From: Bacillus sp. AFS055030
Lineage (GTDB): Bacteria > Bacillota > Bacilli > Bacillales > Bacillaceae_G
Direction: 5' to 3'
DNA: 64,000 bases
Assembly: GCF_002574545.1 (NCBI RefSeq)
Contig: NZ_NUGT01000031.1
Coordinates: 62,001-126,000 of the forward strand
Translations under genes and position numbers: made by a program
Part shown: piece after piece, positions 56,342 to 64,000 of the stretch
How the letters are laid out: each line of letters begins with the position of its first letter
Numbering within the stretch: the first letter of the stretch is position 1
Notes under the pieces: generated by a model
The model's database searches: none
What the model was told of the DNA's origin: nothing
What the model saw: the letters and a program-made list of their open reading frames with translations, nothing else

Positions 56342-57052
56342 TTAGTAACTTACATAATTAAACATTCCCTGCACTGAAGCGGTAATTTTAATTTGCCCCT
56401 CTTGAATAGGAGTTGTTTGGCCACTGAATGCAGCTGCAGTCATAGTTAATGATGACATCGGACGTACAATTTGAATCCCTTCTTCAACCAACCAAATTGG
56501 AATGTTATTAATTGATAAACCTAGAGATTTTGCGATGTTTTCTGCATTCATTTTTGCATTTAAAGTAGCCTTTTGTAGTGCCTCTTTGTAATACGGTTCG
56601 GGATTTGATACTTCGAATGTCAGATTCCTAACTTCATTTGCTCCATTTTCAACTGCAACATCAATCACTTTCCCAACATTTGCAAGATCCTTCACGATTA
56701 CTTTGAAAATATGACTCACCCGATATCCCTTAAAAATTTGCTGTGAATCTTGGTAATCAACAATTCGATCGATTGTATATGAATTCGTTTCAATTTCATC
56801 TTGTTTAATTCCTATACCTTTTAATGCTTCTATTATTTTATTCGAAATATTTGCATTCTCTGTCTGCGCTGTTTGTACTTTCATATCTTCAACTACAGAT
56901 CCTAATAATACAAATGACTGGTCGGGCTTGACTGATACTTCACCTTTTCCTGTTGCTTTAATCGTATAATTAGCATTAATATTCCGTGATCGGAAAGCAC
57001 TTTGATATTGAGGCGTTGAATAATAATTATTTAATGGATAAATCTTCCTCAC
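56342..57052 (-). CDS. SIMPL domain (DUF541) protein
   Basis: This 236-aa protein has a SIMPL domain over residues ~28-236. It begins IKATGKGEVSVKPDQSFVLLGSVVED (the family opens G-x-G-x-v-x-x-x-P-D), with the hallmark NANISNKIIEALKGIGIKQDEIETNSYTI near 65-93. It has no signal peptide, unlike many periplasmic members; the basic, Tyr/Asn-rich N-terminus (residues 1-25) is extra. The family's function is poorly known; some members affect signalling or oxidative stress. The start is GTG 57052 with AAAAGGAT unusually close, so the start is uncertain. Confidence 0.8.
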   Translation of the reverse strand: MRKIYPLNNYYSTPQYQSAFRSRNINANYTIKATGKGEVSVKPDQSFVLLGSVVEDMKVQTAQTENANISNKIIEALKGIGIKQDEIETNSYTIDRIVDYQDSQQIFKGYRVSHIFKVIVKDLANVGKVIDVAVENGANEVRNLTFEVSNPEPYYKEALQKATLNAKMNAENIAKSLGLSINNIPIWLVEEGIQIVRPMSSLTMTAAAFSGQTTPIQEGQIKITASVQGMFNYVSY

Positions 57053-57566
57053 ATCCTTTTAAGATGAATAACATTGTATTTATGCCCATTTATTTTATGT
57101 ATTGAAGGCTTTTTCTGTGAGAGATTCTTTTAATATAAATTAATTTTATTTCGGGATGTTTTTGTTTGGAATTATTATGATAAAGGGAATAGACCCTCCT
57201 CTTTTACCTTCGTAAACAGTACAAGACCTCGCTCATACTTCGTAAGATATGCCCGAGGTCTTGTACTACTGGGTGCAGTCGGAGGATCTGAAATAAATTA
57301 TTATATTTTTCACCAAAACTTCCACCATTTTTTTTTAGAGGATGTAGTTGCTGCTGTTTCAATTTGTGCTTGTTGTAACTATGAAAGGATTAGTTTAAGC
57401 TTAATCCGAGGCGTCTGTTTTATCTAGGTGTGCAATATCTACCGCTTACAGATACCTTCTAATAATTCTACACAAATTTATATTTCCACTTAATTGATAA
57501 AAGCCACTATTCGTATAATTTTTTTTACTATGCTGGAAGTTACTCACAATGAGAACTTAATCTACA
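57053..57566. other. Intergenic region, 514 bp, with a strong hairpin and a possible coding relic
   Basis: It contains the hairpin at 57218-57267 described separately. On the minus strand at about 57321-57380, a short frame without a start ends QAQIETAATTSSKKKWWKFW and a stop, which reads like the tail of a lost protein. There is no intact gene. Confidence 0.4.
57218..57267. repeat. 14-bp perfect inverted repeat with structured loop
   Basis: AGTACAAGACCTCG (57218-57231) and CGAGGTCTTGTACT (57254-57267) are perfectly complementary, with a 22-base loop that itself holds CATA/TATG. CTTCGTAA occurs both just upstream and in the loop. No T-run follows on either strand, so this is not a standard terminator. 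It is GC-richer than its surroundings. Confidence 0.65.
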
Positions 57567-58085
57567 TTAGAATTTATATCCATAAGCCTTCAGCATAATT
57601 TTTGTATTTTCAATATTTGTCTGTACAATGTTATCAAGGAATTTAGTATCACTTGTTTCAATTGCATTTTTAAATCTATTTAATTTTTGAAGTTTATCAT
57701 TTAAAAAATGTTGAAATTTATCTTCACTATCAAATTCACTTCTATATGTCTCTGTAAGTGCCATTATGTTTTGTTTTCTGTATGCTTCAATTACTTTTAA
57801 AGCCCCTGAATAATTTCTTAATTTTAAATAGATGTAAAGTTTATTTCGACTAAGTAATCTAACTTCTCCGTACTCTTGTATTTCCCTTTCCTCTTCAAAA
57901 TGTAAAAAATCTTTTTCAGTTTGTACATAATCAAAAATTGGTAATATTTCTTTTTTAAACTGTCGAATGCATTTTTCTAGTTCATTTTTAATACTTTGTA
58001 TACTCTTCGGGTTATATCGAAATTCACCAGACTGATAATCTCCGAAATCATATAATCTATAATATCCTTCTTTTAAGAGACCCTT
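57567..58085 (-). pseudogene. 5'-truncated gene, possible immunity-type protein
   Basis: The credible coding part begins near 58085 with VNDKGLLKEGYYRLYDFG and continues about 170 residues to a stop at 57567. Features are SGEFRYNPKSIQSIKNELEKC, a helical Lys/Glu-rich middle and the C-terminus MLKAYGYKF. The open frame extends to 58193, but that part overlaps the antecedent reading frame of a broken secreted-protein gene and looks like out-of-frame read-through (IWILLILAL). So the true 5' end seems lost by a deletion that joined two genes. Small helical proteins right after RHS-type genes are often immunity proteins; I do not recognise the family. Confidence 0.5.
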
Positions 58086-58086
58086 A

Positions 58087-59345
58087 TCATTTACTGTCTG
58101 TTGTAGTGCTAATATCAACAGGATCCATATTAGTTTCATCTTGAACATATTGAAGTTGATAATGATCGAAATTGTTGTCGGTCGCTGTTCCACTTATCTC
58201 AAGATTACTAGTTGTATCCGTCTTTAGGCTAATTGGTTTCAATTCTGCTTTTGGCATTGTTTCGTCTAAGTATATGGTCTTATAACCTAAATCACTACTA
58301 TTTCCATATTCGCCAGCTAGTCTTACATAAACGTTTTTTAGACCGTCTCAAGGTGGTGTTCTCCATGTTAGACCTTCACTCGATAAGCCTACATATGGTT
58401 CGTAATTGATACTATCAAAAGAAACAGATTCATAAATCGTACCACTATAACCATTTGTAATAGTTGTTTCAATATGTATATCTCGAGAGTTAGTAAAACT
58501 AGCTCCATTATTTATTGTAAAATATCCGGTAGGAGCGACAGTTAATGGTGATACCGATGGAGTATCTGCGTTCTGAGTCGTTGTACTTGCATCATTATCT
58601 GTTTTTTTAACAGCAACGGCTTGTTCAACATTTATACTGATTTTATCTGAATTTCTGACCATGTGCCACTTCGTAGTTTTGGTGGTCTCCGTTTTTCCAG
58701 AGTAAAATGGTAAACCAAACGTTTTCGATTCATTGGTCTTTATATGATCACCAGTATCTAATTGAAATTCATCAGTCCCAGTAAAATAATCTTTTTCGGA
58801 ACTGGCTAGACGATATCCTTTTTCTTTTGTCCAACTTTCAAGACCATCGTTTTTAACTGTAATCGACACAGTTTGATGGCTATCAATATCCATAGATTCC
58901 GGAATTTTACTTGACACTAGGGATGCGGAGTAAACTTTTCGAGCAAATGCGCTATCTGTTGCAATTTCAGTTGATTCTCCAAGCTTATTGATACCTGAAA
59001 TAGACAGATAGTAAGTTAACATTGCAGGCACAGACTTATAATATTTAAATTGACTAGCGTCTGATACTACAGTGTTAACAATCTCTGCCCCTCCTGGTTT
59101 AAGACCAATTTTAATACGTTAGTAAATTCTGAATTTGGCTCCCAAGAGACAACCAGTTTATCTGCATTGAAATCGTTTGGATGATCAGCATCATAACGCT
59201 GAATTTTTGCATTTTCAATTTGAACTGGTGTTGCTGCTTTGATGATTCCAGTGAATTCTTGAATTGGTATTGTACAAATTAAAAGTGCAAAAGCGATCAA
59301 AATGAAAAAACTTCTTCTTAACAATGGATTTCTCCAAATCTTCAT
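58087..59345 (-). pseudogene. Broken secreted repeat protein (N-terminal part of an RHS/adhesin-type gene)
   Basis: The gene starts at 59345 with a signal peptide (SFFILIAFALLICTIPIQ). It reads to about 59110, where an A4 run on the minus strand (59109-59112) seems to have lost one base. The frame then continues as PGGAEIVNTVVSDASQF. Further on it is interrupted by TGA at 58348-58350 (TWRTPP-stop-DGLKNVYVRLAG; TGG would restore it). It ends at a TGA at 58087 after an Ig-like segment (ISGTATDNNFDHYQLQY). So there is one frameshift, one nonsense codon and no 3' end. Domain content fits the N-terminal region of a large wall-anchored RHS or similar protein. Confidence 0.7.
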
Positions 59346-60508
59346 TTACTACATTCTCCCCTATAATTAAAAGATTTTAGCCATTTGTAAAGCTTCTGTA
59401 GTAATACGGTTTTATGAGGCATGGCAAATCTCAAAAAAGGTTCCAAATAAATAGAAACGGTATGTTCCAGAATGTAAAATTAGGAAGCTAAGGTATGCTA
59501 CCAAAGGAACTAGTCGATATCTAATGTCAAGAAATCTTTCACGAAATAGTTTATTCACATCAAAGCACGTATTATAAGGAACTATTCGTTTAACTTGATA
59601 TCAGGCTTTAATAAAAGTCATGAGCTAAAATTTAGGTACCCAGGGTCACCTATTTCTTCTTGACTTTATGCTTTCACCGTTAATCTAATCTATTGATCTA
59701 GTATTAAATAATTTTACTTTAAAGATCGTAGTTGCTATTTTGTAATTATCTTTATATTTAGAATATTACTACAAATAATCATAACTTTATTATAATTTAG
59801 GTATTAAGTGTAGTAAATTGGGGCATTTTTCGTATTAAGCATGAAAAAAAGTGCATTATTTTGATGTTTCTATATTTTACTATTCCATTTTTTGCTATTA
59901 TTTGTTGAGTTTATATGCAGATATAATTTGGGGAAATTTGCAATAATTTATATAAAATTTTAGTGAATTATTAGGATTTTACGTAATAATGTGTTCATCT
60001 AATAAAATCCTCGGAACTGTTCCTAAGTCCTCTAATATCTTAGTTTAACTAAGCTTAAAACTTTCTCTATTTTTTATTACGGTTCACCACTATAATCGTA
60101 ATTCTTCCACAATTTAGCGATTGTTGAGGAGTCTCGTGTAATTAGAATATTCAAGTTTGATTATAATATGGGTTTGTGGTTCCAAACTATCCTGCCATTT
60201 AATTTAAGAGAAAATATTCGCATTCCATATCAAATAGATCTCTATTCCTAAGATTTAAATTTGATACTTTCCACAAGTCTCTAACAGATTTTCTTAACTT
60301 ACCGGCAACATAAGAAGAGATTGATAAAAACAGGTCTTCCATTAATTCTCCAGTTTACTCATATCTCGAAAATAGCCTTTAAAGGGTACTAGAAATATTT
60401 CTAAGCTATTGTTGATGAGGACACCATCATTCTTATTATTCTATCTGCATTTTAATTCCATAAAAAATTAATAACCTAGAATCTTAGCATCTAACTAATT
60501 ATATAATA
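59346..60508. other. AT-rich gene desert, ~1.16 kb
   Basis: No credible intact gene is seen on either strand. One short minus-strand frame (60199-60342; begins MEDLFLSISSYVAGKLRK, 47 codons) reads protein-like but has no ribosome site and no match I recognise. It may be a decayed fragment. The region separates the broken secreted-protein gene from the recombinase and its repeats. Confidence 0.5.
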
Positions 60509-60631
60509 GTTCGTAAAAGTACACTTAAACAAACGCTTGTAAAATACTTATAATCTATTAAAATATTAGTTCGTTATTATATAAAAATGAATTTGCGGAC
60601 GTTCGATGAAATCTTATAGATTTACGAACGT
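60509..60631. repeat. Three tandem inverted repeats upstream of the recombinase (res-like)
   Basis: Half-sites related to GTTCGTAAA occur as imperfect inverted pairs at 60509-60535 (GTTCGT…ACAAACG), 60569-60600 (GTTCGTTATT…TTTGCGGAC) and 60599-60631 (ACGTTCG…AAATCT / AGATTT…CGAACGT). The spacing between units and their lengths of ~27-33 bp resemble the three subsites of a serine-resolvase res site, placed directly ahead of the recombinase gene. Confidence 0.55.
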
Positions 60632-60638
60632 AATTTGG

Positions 60639-60644
60639 TATAAT
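60639..60644 (+). promoter_or_regulatory. -10 box of the recombinase gene
   Basis: A perfect TATAAT 33 bp ahead of ATG 60678. It is enclosed in an inverted repeat AATTTGGTA / TATCAAATT (60632-60658), which could let the recombinase repress itself. No clear -35 box is seen. Confidence 0.5.
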
Positions 60645-60677
60645 TTAGGTATCAAATTGGAAAAAGGAATGAAAATA

Positions 60678-61283
60678 ATGGATAGTCGGAAATTTGGATA
60701 CATTCGAGTAAGTAGTAAGGATCAAAATGAACAAAGACAATTAGATTCCATGAAACAACATGGTATAGATGAGCGTGATCTTTTTATTGATCAACAAAGT
60801 GGTAAAAATTTTTACCGAGAACAATATCAATTGTTGAAACGGATTCTAAGAAAAGGAGACATCCTTTATATCCATTCCCTCGATCGATTCGGAAGAAATA
60901 AAGAAGGCATTTTGGAGGAATGGAACGACATAACGAAAAATATTCAAGCTGACATTGTCGTCTTGGATATGCCATTGTTAGATACGACTCAATATAAAGA
61001 TAGTTTAGGTACATTTATCGCAGATCTTGTTTTGCAAATCTTATCTTGGATGGCTGAAGAGGAACGGGAAAGGATTCGTAAGCGTCAACGAGAGGGAATT
61101 GATGCAGCTCTACGAAATGGGGTTAAATTCGGGAGACCAACTATACAACTTGGTGAAGAATTTGAAACTGTATATAAACGATGGAAGTCAAAAGAAATAA
61201 CAGGGGTTGCTGCAATGAAGGGATTAGGGATGAAGAAAACTACATTTTATAAATTTATAAAACAGTACGAGGAAAGGGTCTAA
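60678..61283 (+). CDS. Serine recombinase (resolvase/invertase family)
   Basis: This 201-aa protein has an N-terminal catalytic domain beginning KFGYIRVSSKDQNEQRQLDSM (residues ~4-24), where the Ser in R-V-S-S is the nucleophile. LYIHSLDRFGRN (~68-79) and EEERERIRKRQREGIDAAL (~128-146, the E helix) follow. A C-terminal Hin-type helix-turn-helix contains TGVAAMKGLGMKKTTFYKFIKQY. Length fits small resolvases/invertases such as TnpR. ATG 60678 has AAGGA 9 bases upstream; the longer frame from 60606 includes the res-like DNA. No transposase gene is adjacent. Confidence 0.9.
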   Translation: MDSRKFGYIRVSSKDQNEQRQLDSMKQHGIDERDLFIDQQSGKNFYREQYQLLKRILRKGDILYIHSLDRFGRNKEGILEEWNDITKNIQADIVVLDMPLLDTTQYKDSLGTFIADLVLQILSWMAEEERERIRKRQREGIDAALRNGVKFGRPTIQLGEEFETVYKRWKSKEITGVAAMKGLGMKKTTFYKFIKQYEERV

Positions 61284-61451
61284 TAGATGATATATAAACT
61301 GTAAAAGAGTATGAGGAAATCACTAATAAATTACATATTTTAAATGGAAGAAACTAGTCACAATATAATCAATTTTTTTCTATTTTGAAAATTGCGAGTT
61401 GCCTAATAGGTCTTTTTTGAAAATAGATGGCAGTTTATTAAATGAAAAACG

Positions 61452-61548
61452 AAACGGCTCCATTTTGTTATCGTAGGTTGCACTTGGCAAGAATGTAGTT
61501 AAAAATTCTGCTAAGACCAAATGTAGTACTAAACAAAAGGAGCCGTTT
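61452..61548. repeat. Inverted repeat sequestering the ribosome site of a short ORF (probable IS remnant)
   Basis: AAACGGCTCC (61452-61461) and GGAGCCGTTT (61539-61548) are perfect inverted repeats, extendable by an A/T-rich TTTTGTT/AACAAAA with one bulge. The right arm contains the GGAG of a perfect ribosome site for the ORF at 61552. Such sequestration is common at the left ends of insertion sequences, where it blocks translation from outside transcripts. Confidence 0.5.
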
Positions 61549-61551
61549 TAC

Positions 61552-61638
61552 ATGAAAATAATCTTTATTGAATCGTCTAACAAAAATTTTTTTCAGTCAT
61601 TCACGTTGTTATTATGTGAAAATTCAATTTTTTCTTAA
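61552..61638 (+). pseudogene. 28-codon fragment, probable transposase start
   Basis: ATG 61552 follows AAAAGGAGCCG at normal spacing. The frame (MKIIFIESSNKNFFQSF…) stops after 28 codons and nothing continues it downstream. With the inverted repeat upstream this looks like the 5' tip of an otherwise deleted insertion-sequence transposase gene. The family is not recognised. Confidence 0.35.
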
Positions 61639-61704
61639 GTAAAATCATACATATGATTTTTTATCCTCTCCACCTTCAACTTTTACTTTTCCCTACTTTT
61701 TAAA

Positions 61705-62181
61705 TTAAGGGTGATCTCGAGTCTCACTGTATTCATCTTTTATATAGTAAGAATAGTTAGTTGCCTGTCTTTCCCGGCCAATGTCTGTTAATGAAATGTC
61801 ATTGATCCACTGAAAATAATGTGTTAATTCATGGGCAATTGTTATTATATAAGCTGTTAACGCCTTACTTTTCCCCCATTTTTTTAATAAATCTTCATAA
61901 TCTCCAGTCGCAATACGGATATACGGCTCAACATTTCTATCAAATGGCTCAAAAAATGTTCCTACAACTATATCCCCATCTAAAGCTTTTATTCTTCTAT
62001 GCGATTTTATATAAATAGGAATTCGGACAGGAAAATAATATTCTCTTCTTAACCACTTGCAAAATTCTTTTATAGCTCTTCTAACTTCCACATCAACTTC
62101 TTTATCAAACTTTAAACGCAGACCGCGGCGACAGTTAACACTATAATATTTAGTCCAATTATCTAAAGTCCATATATGCAT
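61705..62181 (-). CDS. HExxH putative metallopeptidase-like protein coupled to the RHS gene
   Basis: This 158-aa protein has a metallopeptidase motif AHELTHYFQW (residues ~117-126, HExxH) followed by a conserved-looking ERQATNYSYYIKDEY (~137-151) where a third zinc ligand, a Glu, may lie. The N-terminal half is basic and Arg/Tyr-rich with no signal peptide. It begins 15 bp after the RHS stop codon with AAGGGATGAAG ahead, so it is in the same transcript. In RHS loci the next gene is normally the immunity protein. A protease-like protein here is unusual; it could be immunity with a zincin-like fold, a second effector or a processing protease. Confidence 0.65.
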   Translation of the reverse strand: MHIWTLDNWTKYYSVNCRRGLRLKFDKEVDVEVRRAIKEFCKWLRREYYFPVRIPIYIKSHRRIKALDGDIVVGTFFEPFDRNVEPYIRIATGDYEDLLKKWGKSKALTAYIITIAHELTHYFQWINDISLTDIGRERQATNYSYYIKDEYSETRDHP

Positions 62182-62196
62182 TCTTCTTCATCCCTT

Positions 62197-64000
62197 TTAG
62201 TGCTTTCTATGATCTCTATTAGGTGTATGTTTCTTAGGCTTTGGTGGTCCATGGCGTTTATTAGACCTATTTTCAAAATCCTTTGATTTTCTAGCTTTTG
62301 TCTTATTCTCTCGTCCCTGCTTTTTCTGTCCAGGTCTTGCATGTGGATCAGGATTTTTTTCTTTTTTTGCCTTTTTTGCTTTACTTGCCGTAATTTTATG
62401 TCCAACGTAGATTCCTCCACCAACTGCAATAGAAGTACCTACAACAGCACCTGCACCACCTGGTGCATCTAAGTAACCGATAGACGCTTGGTATTCACCA
62501 TCCGTATCAATATATTGTATAGGATTATTACTTACATATGTGTATCCATTTTGAGTAAGAGAATCATCTTCATCCCCGGGTTCCGGATCAAGAGATAAGA
62601 ATACTCCAGTTTCAGGTTGATAATATCTAGCAATCAAGTAATATAACTTTGTTTCTTTATCATACATATAACCTGCATAGCCAAATGGATTATCATTAGC
62701 CAAACCCTGAGCATCTGATTTTACTACATTTCCCCATGCATCATATTCATATGATGCAACAATTTGGCCCGTCTGATCAGTTAATGAAATAACGTCTCCA
62801 TGTGCATTGTAATGGTAATAAAATAGTTGTCCTTGTGTTTTCATCGCTAGACGTTGACCATTAGCTGAATAGATATAGGATCGTAACACGGCCCCCGTAT
62901 TATCAGTTTCATATAATACGTGGATACTATCTCCATCATAAAAATACTTAGTTGTTACACCATCAACCGTCTTCTCAATCCTACGACCTTGCTCATCATA
63001 ACTATATGTCGTAAATGGATTACTTTCTCCGTTTTTCGTAATTGAAATTAGTTGGCCTAATGGATTCCACTTGTAATGATAATCTCCATCATCTGTTCGA
63101 TTACCATCAGAATCATACTGAATTGGGTCATTACCATATTCAGTTAATTGATTTTCATTATTAAATTGGGAGTTTGTTTCAGTTATTACACCATCTTTAG
63201 TTACTTTCATATTTGTACGGTTACCAAAGCCGTCATAACTATAAACCTTTTTTGTTCCATCTGGAAGTTCTTCAGATGTTAATTGATTCAAAGAATCATA
63301 TGCGTAAACAACTTGGCTGCTTGGTAAATTTACTTTTGTACGATTACCATTTTTATCGTACTCATATGATTCATCTAAAAGAATTGAACCATTATCTAAT
63401 TGAATTCGCTCTGTATCAATTAAATTTCTATTATTATATTGATATGATGTATTCGAATTATTACCTGCGGTATAGGAACGCAAGTTTCCAAATTCATCAT
63501 AATTAAATAAAAAGTTCTTGCCACTATTTGAAACAGTTGAATTTTGATTCATATTATTATACGAATAACTTGTTGACTCAGATATTGGCCCTTGGTTAAA
63601 AGTTGTGCTTATTAATTTATCTGAATCAGATGGATACAACCACGTTTGGACCGAGCTTGCCGTTCCTTGCGTTATGGTTTTTTTAGTAATACGGTTGTTA
63701 GTGTCGATTACATCGTTTGTAGTTGTTCGATTTAACTGAGCATCGACAACTTTTGTTTGATTTCCATTTCCATCGTACGTAAAATCATAATAGTTTATAT
63801 GGTTGTAAGCAAATGAAGTTATGCGATCTGAACCATCATAAGTATTTGAAATCGTTGTACCACTTGGCAAAGTTGATTCAATTAATCGTCCATTATCATC
63901 GTACTTATTTGTTGTAATATCATTTAGAGGTCCGGTTATTTTTATTAAATTACCATTGTCATCATAGTCAAAATGGTAGGTCTGATTAAGATTATCTATT
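62197..64000 (-). CDS. RHS/YD-repeat polymorphic toxin, 3' part
   Basis: The minus-strand frame is open from the window edge at 64000, so the start lies outside; 600 codons are visible. It consists of many YD repeats (forms such as YDSLNQLTSEELPDGTKKVY, YKWNPLGQLISITKNG, YDEQGRRIEKTVDG). These end in the RHS core signature GYAGYMYDKETKLYYLIARYYQPETGVFLSLDP up to NNPIQYIDTDGEYQ. The remaining ~95 residues after the core are the variable toxin tip: a Gly-rich hydrophobic stretch (GAVVGTSIAVGGGIYVGH), then a Lys/Arg/His-rich tail ending PPKPKKHTPNRDHRKH. The basic tail could bind nucleic acid; its activity is not recognised. The shell would deliver this tip to neighbouring cells. Confidence 0.88.
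   Translation of the reverse strand, partial: IDNLNQTYHFDYDDNGNLIKITGPLNDITTNKYDDNGRLIESTLPSGTTISNTYDGSDRITSFAYNHINYYDFTYDGNGNQTKVVDAQLNRTTTNDVIDTNNRITKKTITQGTASSVQTWLYPSDSDKLISTTFNQGPISESTSYSYNNMNQNSTVSNSGKNFLFNYDEFGNLRSYTAGNNSNTSYQYNNRNLIDTERIQLDNGSILLDESYEYDKNGNRTKVNLPSSQVVYAYDSLNQLTSEELPDGTKKVYSYDGFGNRTNMKVTKDGVITETNSQFNNENQLTEYGNDPIQYDSDGNRTDDGDYHYKWNPLGQLISITKNGESNPFTTYSYDEQGRRIEKTVDGVTTKYFYDGDSIHVLYETDNTGAVLRSYIYSANGQRLAMKTQGQLFYYHYNAHGDVISLTDQTGQIVASYEYDAWGNVVKSDAQGLANDNPFGYAGYMYDKETKLYYLIARYYQPETGVFLSLDPEPGDEDDSLTQNGYTYVSNNPIQYIDTDGEYQASIGYLDAPGGAGAVVGTSIAVGGGIYVGHKITASKAKKAKKEKNPDPHARPGQKKQGRENKTKARKSKDFENRSNKRHGPPKPKKHTPNRDHRKH

Noticed and set aside
60199-60342. 47-aa minus-strand ORF in the gene desert
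   Set aside because: Protein-like wording but no ribosome site, promoter, terminator or recognised family; mentioned only in the region description.
62163-62429. 88-aa minus-strand frame overlapping the end of the RHS gene
   Set aside because: Reads the basic tip in a second frame; the YD-repeat/core frame is clearly the coding one and continues without interruption to its stop at 62197.

Overview
The window reads as chromosome of a low-GC, spore-forming Bacillaceae bacterium (Bacillus sensu lato). The pointers are AT-rich intergenic DNA, strong AGGAGG-type ribosome sites, many intrinsic terminators, a SAM (S-box) riboswitch ahead of a yitJ-like gene, a hutPHUIG operon with a HutP-type terminator, and a squalene-hopene/sporulenol cyclase. 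The genus cannot be fixed from sequence alone. Most genes lie on the minus strand.

Layout. 1-9.3 kb is carbohydrate catabolism: the 5' part of a probable 1,2-beta-oligoglucan phosphorylase, a GH3 beta-glucosidase behind a sigma-A promoter with a LacI-type operator, and a five-gene ThuA / Gfo-Idh-MocA / sugar-isomerase cluster with an AraC-type regulator. 9.4-16.3 kb holds small accessory genes (DUF1992, an internally duplicated unknown protein, a 30-aa microprotein, a GyrI-like domain, an orphan HipA-like kinase, Nudix, P-loop kinases, GNATs and one GNAT relic). 16.3-18.9 kb is an orphan DppB/DppC-like permease pair with a lipoprotein. 19-27.1 kb has two M3 oligoendopeptidases flanking a nitroreductase and a heterodimeric ABC exporter. 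27.6-28.7 kb has a LysM-3D cell-wall protein and a 44-aa ORF. 28.8-38.6 kb is a methionine/threonine block: thrB, thrC and hom from their own promoter, then metA, metH and yitJ, with the S-box ahead of yitJ. 38.7-45.7 kb has the sporulenol cyclase, unknown small proteins, a GC-richer peptidase E and scattered enzymes. 45.9-51.9 kb is the hut operon. 52-57 kb has a VOC protein, a protein with a Ser/His/Cys tail, an ABC-F ATPase with a long attenuator leader, and a SIMPL protein. 57-64 kb is a polymorphic-toxin (RHS/YD-repeat) region with decayed genes, a serine recombinase with res-like repeats, a probable IS remnant and the 3' part of an RHS gene coupled to an HExxH protein.

How genes cooperate. 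The phosphorylase and GH3 enzyme would together consume beta-1,2-glucooligosaccharides. The ThuA cluster looks like a 3-keto-sugar route. The S-box gene, metH and metA supply methionine, while hom, thrC and thrB branch to threonine. hutPHUIG degrades histidine to glutamate plus formamide.

The strongest candidate for an under-described regulatory system is the leader of the ABC-F gene (55.74-56.24 kb). It has a good promoter, a six-residue ORF (MMPTNC) behind a perfect Shine-Dalgarno, competing RNA pairings, and an intrinsic terminator just before the ABC-F gene. This is the architecture of ribosome-mediated, antibiotic-induced attenuation. The RHS locus, with its HExxH downstream gene and a decayed second copy, is the second most interesting area.
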